64,000 nucleotides of DNA from Eutrophocola salsuginis (GCA_038147195.1 JAYQTB010000004.1:1922001-1986000), one strand, 5' to 3'; positions 25,293 through 33,847 are shown, counted from the first letter of the stretch. Notes: generated by a model from the letters alone, not told the origin. Program-made: numbers and translations.

Positions 25293-26612
25293 TCAGCTTT
25301 CGTTGAGTTTACGGTACAACGACCGCAAGCTGATTCCCAGAATGTCGGCCACCTTATCCTTGTCACCCTGGTAGCGCGCCATCAGCGAGGCGATATACTC
25401 CTGCTCGTGGGCTTTCAGGTCGGGCTCCCCGCCCATTGCTGACGACTCTGCACCCGTCCCGTTCACGGCCACCTTGTCGAAGAAGCAATCGCGAATAGTA
25501 TCGGCATCGATCTCGTCGGTATCACTGAGCACGACTGCGCGGCTGAGGATATTGCGTAGTTCGCGAATGTTGCCCTTGAAGCGGTGTAATTTCAGCGCCT
25601 CCTGGGCGGCCTTCGACAGGCTCGACTGCCTGCCTTTCGCCACCCGTTTCAGCAGGGCATTGGCCAGGAGCGGAATGTCATCCACGCGCTCACTCAGTGC
25701 CGGCAGGTGAATGGGGAACACGTTGATGCGGTAGTAGAGGTCATCGCGGAATTCACCATCCTCGACCATCTGCGGCAGGTTGCGATGCGTCGCGCAGATC
25801 AGCCGGAAGTCGGAACGCCTAACCTCGGCGCTGCCCACGGCTCGGAAGGTACCGGTTTCCAAAAGACGCAGCAGTTTGACCTGGGTCTGCAGCGGTACGT
25901 CGCCGATCTCGTCGAGGAACAGCGTGCCACCGTCGGCGAGTTCGGCCAGGCCTTTCTTTGCCGACACTGCACCAGTGAAGGCGCCCTTTACGTGGCCGAA
26001 CAGTTCGCTTTCGAACAGGGAATCAGTGAGCCCCGTGCATTCCAGAGTGACCAGCGGTTTGGTCTTGCGCTCACTCGCCTCGTGGATGGCGCGGGCGGCC
26101 AGCTCCTTGCCCGTACCCGATTCGCCGAGCAGCAACACGGAAATGTCCGCCGCACCCACGCGGGCGATCTTTTCCAGCATGGTGTTGAAGGCCTTGCTCT
26201 CGCCCACCAGCTCCTTTTGCTCTATGGCGCCGCTGGCCAGCGGTACCGGGTGCAGCATTTCCACGAAGTACACGAGTTCGCCCTGGGCGTTGTGGATCGG
26301 CACCATTTCCACGTCCACGTGCTCCTTGCCGCGGGGCGTCTGGTGGATGTGCAGCACGCGTTCCTTGTGACCAGACTTTCGCGCGGCGCCCAATGGGCAG
26401 TCTTCACCGGACTGGTCGCAGGGTGCGTCGTAACCGTGGGAGATGCGGTAGCAGTGGTTGGTGCGCGATAAATCGATGCTGCCAAAGGTGTCTTGGTAGC
26501 GGGTGTTTGTGGCTAGGATCTGGTAGTCGGCGGACACCAGGATGGCCGGGCAATCGTAGCCTTCGAGCATGGCGGCCATGGGTGAAGACTGGTCTGAGGC
26601 GATGAGGATCAT
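25293..26612 (-). CDS. PAS-containing sigma54-dependent activator (NtrC family)
   Basis: A 439-residue enhancer-binding protein. Residues 1 to about 130 form a PAS-like sensor with clustered cysteines (C54, C65, C72 in CYRISHG...PC...CPLG), which could bind a metal, haem or respond to redox. The AAA+ domain follows: Walker A LGESGTGKE, the sigma54-contact loop GAFTGA, Walker B FLDEIGD and the R-finger region. The C-terminus is a Fis-type HTH (KVADILGISLRSLYRKL). It is divergent from a 33-residue membrane peptide that has a -24/-12 promoter, and two repeats lie directly upstream of its own start. Signal unknown. Confidence 0.93.
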   Translation of the reverse strand: MILIASDQSSPMAAMLEGYDCPAILVSADYQILATNTRYQDTFGSIDLSRTNHCYRISHGYDAPCDQSGEDCPLGAARKSGHKERVLHIHQTPRGKEHVDVEMVPIHNAQGELVYFVEMLHPVPLASGAIEQKELVGESKAFNTMLEKIARVGAADISVLLLGESGTGKELAARAIHEASERKTKPLVTLECTGLTDSLFESELFGHVKGAFTGAVSAKKGLAELADGGTLFLDEIGDVPLQTQVKLLRLLETGTFRAVGSAEVRRSDFRLICATHRNLPQMVEDGEFRDDLYYRINVFPIHLPALSERVDDIPLLANALLKRVAKGRQSSLSKAAQEALKLHRFKGNIRELRNILSRAVVLSDTDEIDADTIRDCFFDKVAVNGTGAESSAMGGEPDLKAHEQEYIASLMARYQGDKDKVADILGISLRSLYRKLNES

Positions 26613-26617
26613 GGCAT

Positions 26618-26652
26618 TGTCAAAAATGGCAAATTTGGTGTCATTCTTGGCA
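26618..26652. promoter_or_regulatory. Two tandem activator-type sites, 21 bp apart
   Basis: TGTCAAAAATGGCA (26618-26631) and TGTCATTCTTGGCA (26639-26652): the same half-sites TGTCA-N4-TGGCA, each an imperfect dyad, spaced 21 bp start to start, two helical turns. They are 99-133 bp upstream of the sigma54 promoter and 6 bp upstream of the activator's own start codon. This is the expected layout for an enhancer bound by the divergent activator, with possible autoregulation. An AT-rich stretch (26700-26745) between them and the promoter could help bending. Confidence 0.6.
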
Positions 26653-26750
26653 AGAAAGGCGGCGATGTCAATCGCCCAAGCAGGGGAAATTTTGCGCGCT
26701 AAAAACTATAAATACATATTTTTCAATATGATATGGAGATTTAGAGATTC

Positions 26751-26766
26751 TGGCACGCTCCCTGCA
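26751..26766 (+). promoter_or_regulatory. Sigma54 (-24/-12) promoter
   Basis: TGGCACGCTCCCTGCA matches the sigma54 consensus TGGCACR-N4-TTGCW at all but one fixed position, with GG and GC separated by exactly 10 bases. It points toward the 33-residue membrane peptide gene starting at 26829, leaving a 5' untranslated region of about 50 bases. Confidence 0.8.
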
Positions 26767-26828
26767 AAGCGCTAAGTGTATTGATTTTTAAAATCCCCGA
26801 ATTTTGAATTTACGCAAGGAGAACCGAC

Positions 26829-26930
26829 ATGGTCAAGATTAGTAACATGATGCTGCTGATGCTGTTGCCGCCCGCTATTACCGCTGCTGCACTGGTTTAC
26901 GTCGCCTATTTCCCCAACCCAATGATTTAA
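26829..26930 (+). CDS. 33-residue membrane peptide under sigma54 control
   Basis: A complete mini-gene: AAGGAG seven bases upstream of ATG, 33 codons, TAA stop, then a strong intrinsic terminator. The peptide has a short N-terminus (MVKISN), one hydrophobic segment of about 22 residues broken by Pro-Pro (MLLMLLPPAITAAALVYVAY) and the ending FPNPMI. It should be an inner-membrane protein. It is the only gene between the -24/-12 promoter and the terminator, so it is the apparent target of the divergent activator. No family recognised; it lacks the Glu-x3-Tyr core of PqqA. Role unknown: possibilities include a small subunit of a membrane complex or a regulatory peptide. Confidence 0.65.
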   Translation: MVKISNMMLLMLLPPAITAAALVYVAYFPNPMI

Positions 26931-26957
26931 ACAATACACGCACATTGACTTAACAAA

Positions 26958-27008
26958 GGGGCAGGATCCCCTCTAAACATTCCCCCTCCTTCCTGCCCCC
27001 CTTTTTTT
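26958..27008 (+). terminator. Rho-independent terminator after the 33-residue peptide
   Basis: Stem GGGGCAGGA (26958-26966) pairs perfectly with TCCTGCCCC (26991-26999), loop of 24 bases, followed by CC and seven T residues. It isolates the peptide gene as a single-gene transcription unit. Confidence 0.8.
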
Positions 27009-27057
27009 GTTCGTTTACCGCCTGGCCTGCACGTTACAATGCAGAGATGCTTTTTCC

Positions 27058-27315
27058 ATGCTGCGCAGGTCGATTGATATCTTCCTGTACGTGACCCTGC
27101 AGTTATCCTTCAACCCGTAGAGTGACATCAGTGCCCGGAAAAACATCCTTACGGTGATTCCCTTCGACATATCATTCTTCTATATACTAAGCGTACTCGA
27201 ACTGATCCTGCACATTCCGCTGACCTGGTAATTGGAAGAAAAACACAACATCGACCAGTTAATGGCCAAGGGCATCGACAACATGTAGAAATCCGATGCT
27301 GTAGCAACGACCTAA
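27058..27315 (+). pseudogene. Decayed membrane-protein gene with three in-frame stops
   Basis: From ATG at 27058 one frame reads MLRRSIDIFLYVTLQLSFNP, stop, then ARKNILTVIPFDISFFYILS with VLELILHIPLTW, stop, then LEEKHNIDQLMAKGIDNM, stop, and on to TAA at 27313. All segments are in the same frame (stops TAG, TAA, TAG) and have coding-like composition with membrane helices. A further coding-like stretch in another frame (KQLTGLLDNLPTFKRRSYRL) continues to about 27400. Family not recognised. The gene has clearly decayed in place. Confidence 0.5.
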
Positions 27316-27417
27316 GCAACTAACCGGACTGCTCGACAATCTGCCGACCTTCAAGCGCCGGTCTTACCGATTACATCTGCCAATAGCCAGAAAACAATAG
27401 CCGAGGAGGCCTTCTGC

Positions 27418-27813
27418 ATGAAACGTAACATCGTTAATCCCTGGACATGGCAGGAAGCCCTTGGCTTCGTTCACGGCAACAAGGTGGATAATGCCGATAG
27501 CATCTTTTTTCTGGCCGGTCAGACGGCGAGCGATGACAACGGCCATTGCCTGTTTCCCGGCGACATGGCAAAACAGATCGACCAGGTCCTGGACAACATT
27601 GGCACCATCCTGGAACAGGGTGGCATGGATTTCAGTCACGTGGTCAGGTTGAATATCTTCACTATCGACATGCCTGCCATCCTGGCGGCACATGACCACA
27701 TGACCGCCAACCTAGCCGCCCGCGGCTGCAGACACACCGGCTGCCTGCTGGGCGTAACGGCTCTGGCCTCGCCAGGCGCCCTAGTCGAAATGGAAGTCAC
27801 CGCCGCCAGGTAA
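27418..27813 (+). CDS. RidA/YjgF family protein
   Basis: A 131-residue cytoplasmic RidA-fold protein. Such proteins deaminate reactive enamine/imine intermediates, though several subfamilies have other roles. Seen: the central FFLAGQTASDDNGH strand-loop, VRLNIFTIDMPAI, and the C-terminal GALVEMEVTA strand; an Arg candidate for the carboxylate-binding position is in AARGCRHTG. The usual PYSP-type N-terminus is replaced by NPWTWQEALGF. GAGGAGG lies upstream of the ATG. The MFS gene follows after 6 bp, so the pair is an operon. Confidence 0.85.
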   Translation: MKRNIVNPWTWQEALGFVHGNKVDNADSIFFLAGQTASDDNGHCLFPGDMAKQIDQVLDNIGTILEQGGMDFSHVVRLNIFTIDMPAILAAHDHMTANLAARGCRHTGCLLGVTALASPGALVEMEVTAAR

Positions 27814-27819
27814 ACTTTC

Positions 27820-29025
27820 ATGCGCCACTTCACCTTCATTTCCTACCTGAGCGCACGGGTACTTCTCTCGCTCGCCAGCGCAACTCTGACCATGGCCATC
27901 GGCTGGCACCTGTACCTTTTCAGCAACAATCCGTTCGACCTGGCCCTGGTCGGGTTGATGCAAATTGTCCCCATGATCCTGCTGTTTATCGTGTCCGGCT
28001 GGGTGGTGGACCATTTCCCGCGCAAGTTCATCCTGGTGCTCTGCGGCATCATCGAGGCCTTTGTTTACTGCGGCATCGCACTGTCGATGAACGATGGCGC
28101 GCTCAACAAACCGATGATTTTCAGCCTGCTCTTCCTGCATGGCGTGGCGCGCGCGTTTTACGCGCCGGCATCCCAGGCCATACTGCCCAGCATCGTCAGC
28201 AGCCACTTCCTGTCCCGTGCCGTAGCCATCACCAGTTCCATCTGGACCACGGCGCAGACCCTCGGCCCGCTGGCCGCCGGCTTGCTCATTGCCTGGATCG
28301 ACTATGGTATCTACTGGATATTGGCGGCCCTGGCCGGCATGGGCGCGGCACTGTATCAGTTGCTGCCGAAAATCCCGGCCAACAAACCGCTAGGCCGCGG
28401 TATGGGCCTTTTACTGGGTGGCATCCGTTATGTGGCCCGTGATCCCATCGTGCTGCCCAGTATTTCCCTAGACCTTTTTATCGTCTTTCTCGGCAGCGTG
28501 CTGTCATTGCTGCCTATCTTTGCCATCGACATTCTGCACGTGGATGCCAAGGCGCTGGGCTACATGCGCGCCATGCCAGCACTCGGTGGCGTCATGATGG
28601 GCATCCTGCTGGCGAGGTTGCCGCCCATACGCAATGCAGGCCGTCTGCTGTTCATCTCGCTCGGCATTTTTGCCGCCTCTATCCTGGTCTTCGCCATGTC
28701 CAGCACGCTCTGGCTCAGCCTGGTGGCGTTATGGGTGTACGGTGCCTCCGACATGATCAGTGTGAACATCCGCACCACTCTCATCCAGATTGCCACGCCG
28801 GATGACCTGCGCGGCCGGGTCAGCGCCGTGAACATGCTGTTCATTGGCATCTCCAACGAACTGGGCGACTTTCGCGCCGGCGCCATCGCCGCCCTGCTCG
28901 GCCCGGTACTGACGGTGCTCACCGGTGCCGGCATGGCCTTTATGGTGACCTTCGGTGGTTACAAACTGTTTCCGGAACTGCGCCAGTTGGACCGGATCAC
29001 CGACGCCGAAGTGAAAGAGGACTGA
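27820..29025 (+). CDS. MFS transporter (EntS/MFS_3-like exporter)
   Basis: A 401-residue inner-membrane transporter with about 12 hydrophobic helices. The loop after helix 2 carries a variant of the MFS signature (GWVVDHFPRKFILVLCG). The second half contains TTLIQIATPDDLRGRVSAVN, typical of the EntS-like exporters that expel siderophores or drugs. Operonic with the RidA gene. Substrate unknown. Confidence 0.85.
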   Translation: MRHFTFISYLSARVLLSLASATLTMAIGWHLYLFSNNPFDLALVGLMQIVPMILLFIVSGWVVDHFPRKFILVLCGIIEAFVYCGIALSMNDGALNKPMIFSLLFLHGVARAFYAPASQAILPSIVSSHFLSRAVAITSSIWTTAQTLGPLAAGLLIAWIDYGIYWILAALAGMGAALYQLLPKIPANKPLGRGMGLLLGGIRYVARDPIVLPSISLDLFIVFLGSVLSLLPIFAIDILHVDAKALGYMRAMPALGGVMMGILLARLPPIRNAGRLLFISLGIFAASILVFAMSSTLWLSLVALWVYGASDMISVNIRTTLIQIATPDDLRGRVSAVNMLFIGISNELGDFRAGAIAALLGPVLTVLTGAGMAFMVTFGGYKLFPELRQLDRITDAEVKED

Positions 29026-29029
29026 CTGT

Positions 29030-29113
29030 GTGAAACACCTTAACATCAAGGTCAGAGGCAAGGCGTAGTTTGTCGGGATCCGTGCAGAACGGGAATTTTT
29101 CTCCATTGTCTGA
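29030..29113 (+). pseudogene. Acylphosphatase remnant
   Basis: A 28-codon frame starting GTG right after the MFS stop reads VKHLNIKVRGKA, TAG, FVGIRAEREFFSIV, TGA. This resembles the N-terminus of acylphosphatase (the KVxGxVQGVgFRa loop that binds phosphate). The first stop lies within that loop and the frame is lost soon after. Too short to be functional. Identification is by eye. The remainder of the gap to 29260 shows only a CCCGCA/TGCGGG hairpin near 29225. Confidence 0.4.
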
Positions 29114-29259
29114 AAATAGCTCGATTAATGTGACACCCACACAACTGGCGCAATAGCATGGTAGAACTCTGCCCCAGGTAAGACTGTTGCAAGCATTTAC
29201 AAAGGTTTTTAATGAACTGCTGTGCCCGCAGTGATTGCGGGATTACCAGGCTCCTGCAA

Positions 29260-30207
29260 CTACAGTTCTGCTACCACATCATCACTGCCTGACCGGATAG
29301 TTTTCAGGCTAAGGTGTATGAACATCTGGCGGCCACCATAGGGCAACGGCATTAAATAACCAGAATCGCTCTGGCCGGCAGGCAACAGCTTCATCCTGAC
29401 CGAACCGCGCACATTTCCTCCGATCACCTTGATCCGCTGGTTGGCGGTATCGAGTTCAACGACGACATCGCAATGGGTCCTGGCACCCTGCCCCATGTGG
29501 GCGCGGCGTTCGTTCAGGTTACGGTATTCGGAACGACTACCGCGGCACAACATGTCACCTGGCAGGATCTGTTGTTCACCAATGTCATAGGCGGTGTAAG
29601 CGGCTGCAGGCTCGAGGCCGTCGCGGGATCGGATGGCCTGGTCGATATAGGTGTGGTGCGCAATGGCGCGTTGGAACTGCTCGGGCTGGCCAAGACCACT
29701 TTCGCACATGACCCAGGATATGAACGCCGCCGACCAGAAATCGCGCCAGCGAGCGGTGATGCCGATGTCGCGCCAGCGTTGATTCTGCCTGTTGACGATC
29801 CAGCTGGAATCTGGCGCCGCCGCCCAGTAGCCGGCTACATCATCGGCCAGCCTGTAAGCCTCCTCTTCGGTCATCCAGTCGCTACGCCAAAAACGCGGCA
29901 GGCGACCGTCGTCGCGTTCCTGCTCTTCCTGGCTGGTCATGTCGATGACGCTGTGGCCGAAGAATGCCCATTCCTGGCTGGCGATATCGACAATGCGGCG
30001 CCTGACGTCGACTCCAGTGTACTGGCGACAGGTGCGGTCGATGACCTGTATGTCACCCGGCTCTCCCCTGACGCGCTCGGAGGGCGGCATCACATCCAGT
30101 GAAGCTCTTGGTAAGCGTTCGGTGTGTGCCGGGTCCTGTGCAACCGTCAACTGCGGTATGCACACGACCAACATAACAATAAAGAGTCGAATTCTTCCCG
30201 GATTCAT
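29260..30207 (-). CDS. DUF2272 domain protein, secreted (NlpC/P60-like fold)
   Basis: A 315-residue exported protein. Signal peptide ends TVAQ. The body contains the DUF2272 pattern: WRDFWSAAFISWVMCESGLG with a Ser/Cys pair, RAIAHHTYIDQAI with a His, and ILPGDMLCRGSRSEYRN followed by THCDVVVEL. The layout resembles a cysteine/histidine hydrolase of the CHAP or NlpC/P60 type that acts on peptide bonds in cell wall; activity is inferred. ATG at 30207 gives the signal peptide directly; the frame stays open nine codons upstream. Confidence 0.78.
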   Translation of the reverse strand: MNPGRIRLFIVMLVVCIPQLTVAQDPAHTERLPRASLDVMPPSERVRGEPGDIQVIDRTCRQYTGVDVRRRIVDIASQEWAFFGHSVIDMTSQEEQERDDGRLPRFWRSDWMTEEEAYRLADDVAGYWAAAPDSSWIVNRQNQRWRDIGITARWRDFWSAAFISWVMCESGLGQPEQFQRAIAHHTYIDQAIRSRDGLEPAAAYTAYDIGEQQILPGDMLCRGSRSEYRNLNERRAHMGQGARTHCDVVVELDTANQRIKVIGGNVRGSVRMKLLPAGQSDSGYLMPLPYGGRQMFIHLSLKTIRSGSDDVVAEL

Positions 30208-30240
30208 TTCCTGGTGGTGTCCCTGGAAAAGCACGACCTG

Positions 30241-30345
30241 TTAAATAACGTCGGTCGCATTCGCCCACTGGCCGACATCGCTCCCATGCGGCTCCAGTGA
30301 CTGCATGATGGCGCCGCTGCTCGGGTGTTTCTTGGTCATTGACAT
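30241..30345 (-). CDS. Possible 34-residue hypothetical protein
   Basis: Short frame MSMTKKHPSSGAIMQSLEPH ending in ATDVI, with GAGG seven bases upstream of ATG. It ends 33 bp before the DUF2272 gene on the same strand, so it could be a leader cistron. Hydrophilic; no signal peptide; no family recognised. It could be chance. Confidence 0.28.
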   Translation of the reverse strand: MSMTKKHPSSGAIMQSLEPHGSDVGQWANATDVI

Positions 30346-30479
30346 TCGCGGCACCTCGATCTTTCTTATGTGCAGTTACTGGAAGATTGCTGGCCCAGTC
30401 TCGTCCAAGGATTTTACATAACAGACCTAATCCCCGATACCCGCCAGCGTCGACGTCGACCCTGTAGTGAACGATTTTC

Positions 30480-30811
30480 AACCGCCTTTTGATGATAATT
30501 TACGATCTTATTATTAATTTTTTTAAATATATAAATAAAATTTTAATCAAAACGATTTCAATATTTAAATAACTGATATATATAGAAAATATATCCTTTT
30601 TCATGTTGACTTGGACCCAGTATGAACTTCAAATACTGCCGGGGAGAGCAGGCCTAAGGCAGCAAGTTGTAGCTGTTACTCATTGGGTGTTGACAGGGCA
30701 ACTAATTCCCGGCTCATCAGCACTCATAAGGACCAGTTTTGTGGTTTGGTCTCCCCAACATTTTCTTAATTAATAATTTTACATTCTCAATAAAATACAA
30801 GGGGAGAATTT
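30480..30811 (+). promoter_or_regulatory. AT-rich region upstream of the TonB receptor
   Basis: From about 30480 to 30600 the sequence is extremely AT-rich (runs such as TTATTATTAATTTTTTTAAA) in an otherwise GC-rich window. It is followed by 200 bp with no credible gene, ending in GGGGAG before the GTG start of the receptor. This is probably the promoter and regulatory region of the receptor gene; the AT tract could be an H-NS-like or curved-DNA site. No specific operator is recognised. Confidence 0.45.
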
Positions 30812-33640
30812 GTGAAAAGATCAGTCGAACTGGGCTATAAAAAGCTCGCTACAGCAGTTGCCTTTGCAGTTGCTGCGACCGGCTCCGGATCATTAATGGC
30901 ACAGGATGGTGACATCGAGGAAATCCAGGTAACCGGTTCGTTCATTTCGCGCCCTGCCGACAGGCCGCAGCCTGTCTCCGTCATGGACAATCAGGAGCTT
31001 GCCGCAAACCAGCGTGTGACCATTGCCGAAGCCGTGCGTGACATGCCGCAGATTTCATCTGCCAATACCACTGGTAACTGGAATACGCCATCCAACAGCA
31101 TCAACCTGAGGGGCCTGGGTACACGTTCTACCCTCATCCTTTTGAACGGTCAACGTCAGACCATCGACGCCAACGGCGGCTCCCAGGTCGACATCAACAA
31201 CCTGGCGCCAGCCATCATGCTCGAGCGTATCGAACTGGTACTTGACGGTGCCTCCGCGCTGTACGGTTCTGACGCGGTTGCCGGCGTAGCGAACTTCATC
31301 ACCCGTAACAACTTCGAGGGTGCGGAGTTCTCCGTGTCCTCTCAGCATGCTGCCGCCCAGACATCCGTTCCGGAAGTCGTCGTCAGCGGTATCTTTGGTG
31401 TGCAGAGCGATGATCTGGGTTTGGTCTTTGGTATAGAGTGGTTTAACCGTGCCGACCAGATGCAGGCAGAGAAACGCTGGAGCCCGGAGCGTCTGGGTGA
31501 AGGCCTGATCACCGGCCTCTACAACCCCGGCACATTCGGCGGTGGCAACCTCAAACCTGGTTTCTTCCCCGACCCGCTGTGTGGCAGCGAGCTGGTTGGC
31601 GGTCTGCCCGGCAACGTGATCTGGGACCCGGCCGGCGCCCGTAACCACAACGCCGACGGTCTACCCGTTGCAAGGGATAGCTTCTGCCGCGGCACCCTGT
31701 CGCTGCAGCGTACGATCATCCCTGAGAACGAGCAGCTGACTGGTATGGCCGTTGTCACCAAGCAGTTCGACGGTGACTTCCTGCAGGAAGCGCGCCTCGA
31801 AAGCAGCTTTGCCCGTGTCGAGACCCGCTCCAGCTTCGGTACCGGTGTGCCGCTGTTGGCACTGCCCTCGGTTGGAGCATTATTACCTGCAAACAATCCC
31901 GGTGTGATCGATGCCAACCGGCGTGACCCGAACTTCCCGCTGCAGGATTATCGCTCGATCTTCACCCGCCAGGCGAGCCCGCTGGAAGGTGACCTGTCCT
32001 CCTTCGCGCGTCAGAACACCTTCCGGACATCCTTGAACCTCGAGGGTATGCTGACCGACGTGTGGGACTGGCGCCTGACCGGCACCATGTCCTTCAACGA
32101 GGAACAGGCGCAGACAGCTGACACCATCGCCGACCGCTACGCACGAGCACTGCAGGGTTACGGCGGTCCGGGATGTAAAGGCAGCTTCGTCAGTGGTCTG
32201 GCCAACAACCCCAACCTAAAACAAGGTGAGGGCGGCTGCCAGTGGTGGAACCCGTTCGCCTCGCGCCTGATCGCCCAGCCCGGCGATCCGACCTACAACG
32301 ATCCCGACCTGGCTGACTGGATGACCTGGGGTGGCCTGGACCGCGGTATCGCCAAGTTCTACTCCATCGAGTTCGTCACCACCGGCGAGCTGTGGGAGAT
32401 GGCTGGCGGCGCCACCGGCTTCGCGGCCGGCGCGCAGTACCGTCGTCAGACCCTGGACATCATCCAGGATCCGATAGTCAAAGACGGCGGCTTCGGTTTC
32501 GCACCACAGGTTGTCCAGGACTGGTCGTCCAATCGTGACACCGAGGCGCTGTTCGCGGAAATGGTCATGTACCCGACCGACACCCTGGAAGTGGACGTCG
32601 CGGCCCGTTATGAAAGCACCCTGGGCCAGAGCTCCGTCGAGCCCAAGATCAGCCTGCTGTACACACCGACCGACAGCCTGTTCGTCCGTGCCTCAGCCGG
32701 TTCATCCTTCCGTCTGGGTTCCGAGTTCCAGTCATTCGGTATCGGCGCCTCCGGCACCACCATCCGCCCGGTGGGCGGTGAGGTGACCCAGGCCCGTGCG
32801 ATTGCAACCGGTAACCCGAACCTGCTGCCGGAAGAGTCAGACAACTGGACCGTCGGCTTCACCTGGGACATCAACGATGCCTGGACCGTGGAAGTGAACT
32901 TCTGGGATTACGAGTTCACCAACCTGATCACCACCGTCAGCCCCGACGACATCCTGCTCGAGGACATGGCTGACGGCTTCATCGACGACCCCCGTAACGA
33001 AGTGTTCCCGGGCCGTCCGCGTGAAGTGTGTGAGGTCACCGGTCGCTGGGATCCCGCTACCGGCATCCAGAACCGCCCGGCCGGCTGTATCACCGGTCTG
33101 GACTTCTCGCTGTTCAACTCATCCTTCGTCAACAGGGACACGGTTGAAACGCGCGGTGTGGACTATAGCATCGACTACAGCTTCGAGCTGATGGGCGGCG
33201 ACGCCGGCCTGCGTCTAACCGGCGTCAACGTCATGCGCTACGCCGGAACCACCAACTCCGGACAGCTCATTGATGTGGTGGGTACTAACGGTGGCGGTGT
33301 ATCCGGTGTCGGTACCAACCCAGAAAATCGGGTGAACCTGGTGGCCACCTACGATGTGGGTAACCACTCTGCCCGCTGGACCACCCGCTGGACCGACGGT
33401 ACCACCCTGCGTAATCCGGGTGCCTTCGAGTACAACACCATCGAGGGCAGCGCGAGCTTCCACGACTTCCTGTATACCTACAACATACCGGGTAACAACG
33501 ACTCTTCCGTGTCGCTGGCTATCCTGAACGTGGGTGACAAGGATTCACCGCTGGTGGCTAACACCCTGACAACTGAGAACAGCAGCCTATTCGACCCACG
33601 TGGTCGTATGTACCGCGTCTCATACAACTACGCCTTCTAA
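30812..33640 (+). CDS. TonB-dependent outer-membrane receptor
   Basis: A 942-residue receptor importing a large or scarce substrate across the outer membrane. GTG start; signal peptide ends LMAQ; TonB box candidate IEEIQVTGSF. The plug domain follows (NSINLRGLGTRSTLILLNGQ, LVLDGASALYGSDAVAGVAN) and then a 22-strand-type barrel ending in the aromatic YRVSYNYAF. Cysteine pairs in extracellular-loop-like segments (PLCGSEL, FCRGTL) suggest disulfides. It belongs to the broad family seen for polymers, sterols or peptides rather than a recognisable siderophore receptor. A terminator follows; next is a LysR regulator and the haem-protein operon. Confidence 0.92.
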   Translation: MKRSVELGYKKLATAVAFAVAATGSGSLMAQDGDIEEIQVTGSFISRPADRPQPVSVMDNQELAANQRVTIAEAVRDMPQISSANTTGNWNTPSNSINLRGLGTRSTLILLNGQRQTIDANGGSQVDINNLAPAIMLERIELVLDGASALYGSDAVAGVANFITRNNFEGAEFSVSSQHAAAQTSVPEVVVSGIFGVQSDDLGLVFGIEWFNRADQMQAEKRWSPERLGEGLITGLYNPGTFGGGNLKPGFFPDPLCGSELVGGLPGNVIWDPAGARNHNADGLPVARDSFCRGTLSLQRTIIPENEQLTGMAVVTKQFDGDFLQEARLESSFARVETRSSFGTGVPLLALPSVGALLPANNPGVIDANRRDPNFPLQDYRSIFTRQASPLEGDLSSFARQNTFRTSLNLEGMLTDVWDWRLTGTMSFNEEQAQTADTIADRYARALQGYGGPGCKGSFVSGLANNPNLKQGEGGCQWWNPFASRLIAQPGDPTYNDPDLADWMTWGGLDRGIAKFYSIEFVTTGELWEMAGGATGFAAGAQYRRQTLDIIQDPIVKDGGFGFAPQVVQDWSSNRDTEALFAEMVMYPTDTLEVDVAARYESTLGQSSVEPKISLLYTPTDSLFVRASAGSSFRLGSEFQSFGIGASGTTIRPVGGEVTQARAIATGNPNLLPEESDNWTVGFTWDINDAWTVEVNFWDYEFTNLITTVSPDDILLEDMADGFIDDPRNEVFPGRPREVCEVTGRWDPATGIQNRPAGCITGLDFSLFNSSFVNRDTVETRGVDYSIDYSFELMGGDAGLRLTGVNVMRYAGTTNSGQLIDVVGTNGGGVSGVGTNPENRVNLVATYDVGNHSARWTTRWTDGTTLRNPGAFEYNTIEGSASFHDFLYTYNIPGNNDSSVSLAILNVGDKDSPLVANTLTTENSSLFDPRGRMYRVSYNYAF

Positions 33641-33660
33641 AGGATAGTCGGTTGTCATAA

Positions 33661-33687
33661 AAAACCCCGCCTCGGCGGGGTTTTTTT
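33661..33687 (+). terminator. Rho-independent terminator of the TonB receptor gene
   Basis: AAAACCCCGCC pairs with GGCGGGGTTTT around a tight TC loop, followed by more T residues. It starts 20 bp after the receptor stop codon and insulates it from the LysR gene. Confidence 0.88.
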
Positions 33688-33847
33688 ATACCCAATAAAT
33701 ATGCCGAAATGATCAACATTATTAAATTTTATTTGCACAATTTGGGAAGATGATGCGCAAAAATAACAGCTGGTTTGGAGACATATATGTCTGACAAACG
33801 CAGATGCCGACAAGAATCATTGCATGATCTAATCTTGGGCTAAGTTT

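Noticed and set aside
25707..26471. Long open frame on the plus strand opposite the sigma54 activator
   Set aside because: The opposite strand encodes a complete NtrC-type protein with all motifs; the plus-strand frame has no recognisable domain and is a codon-bias shadow.
26829..26930. PqqA-like precursor, because PQQ enzymes are present
   Set aside because: PqqA needs a Glu-x3-Tyr core in a short hydrophilic peptide; this one is a membrane helix and no pqqB-E genes are nearby.
7001..27315. Reassignment of TAG to an amino acid, suggested by in-frame TAGs in two intergenic frames
   Set aside because: TAG ends normal genes here (the CNT transporter at 983-985, the DUF1587/1592 protein at 37441-37443), and one of the frames also has TAA; decay explains it better.
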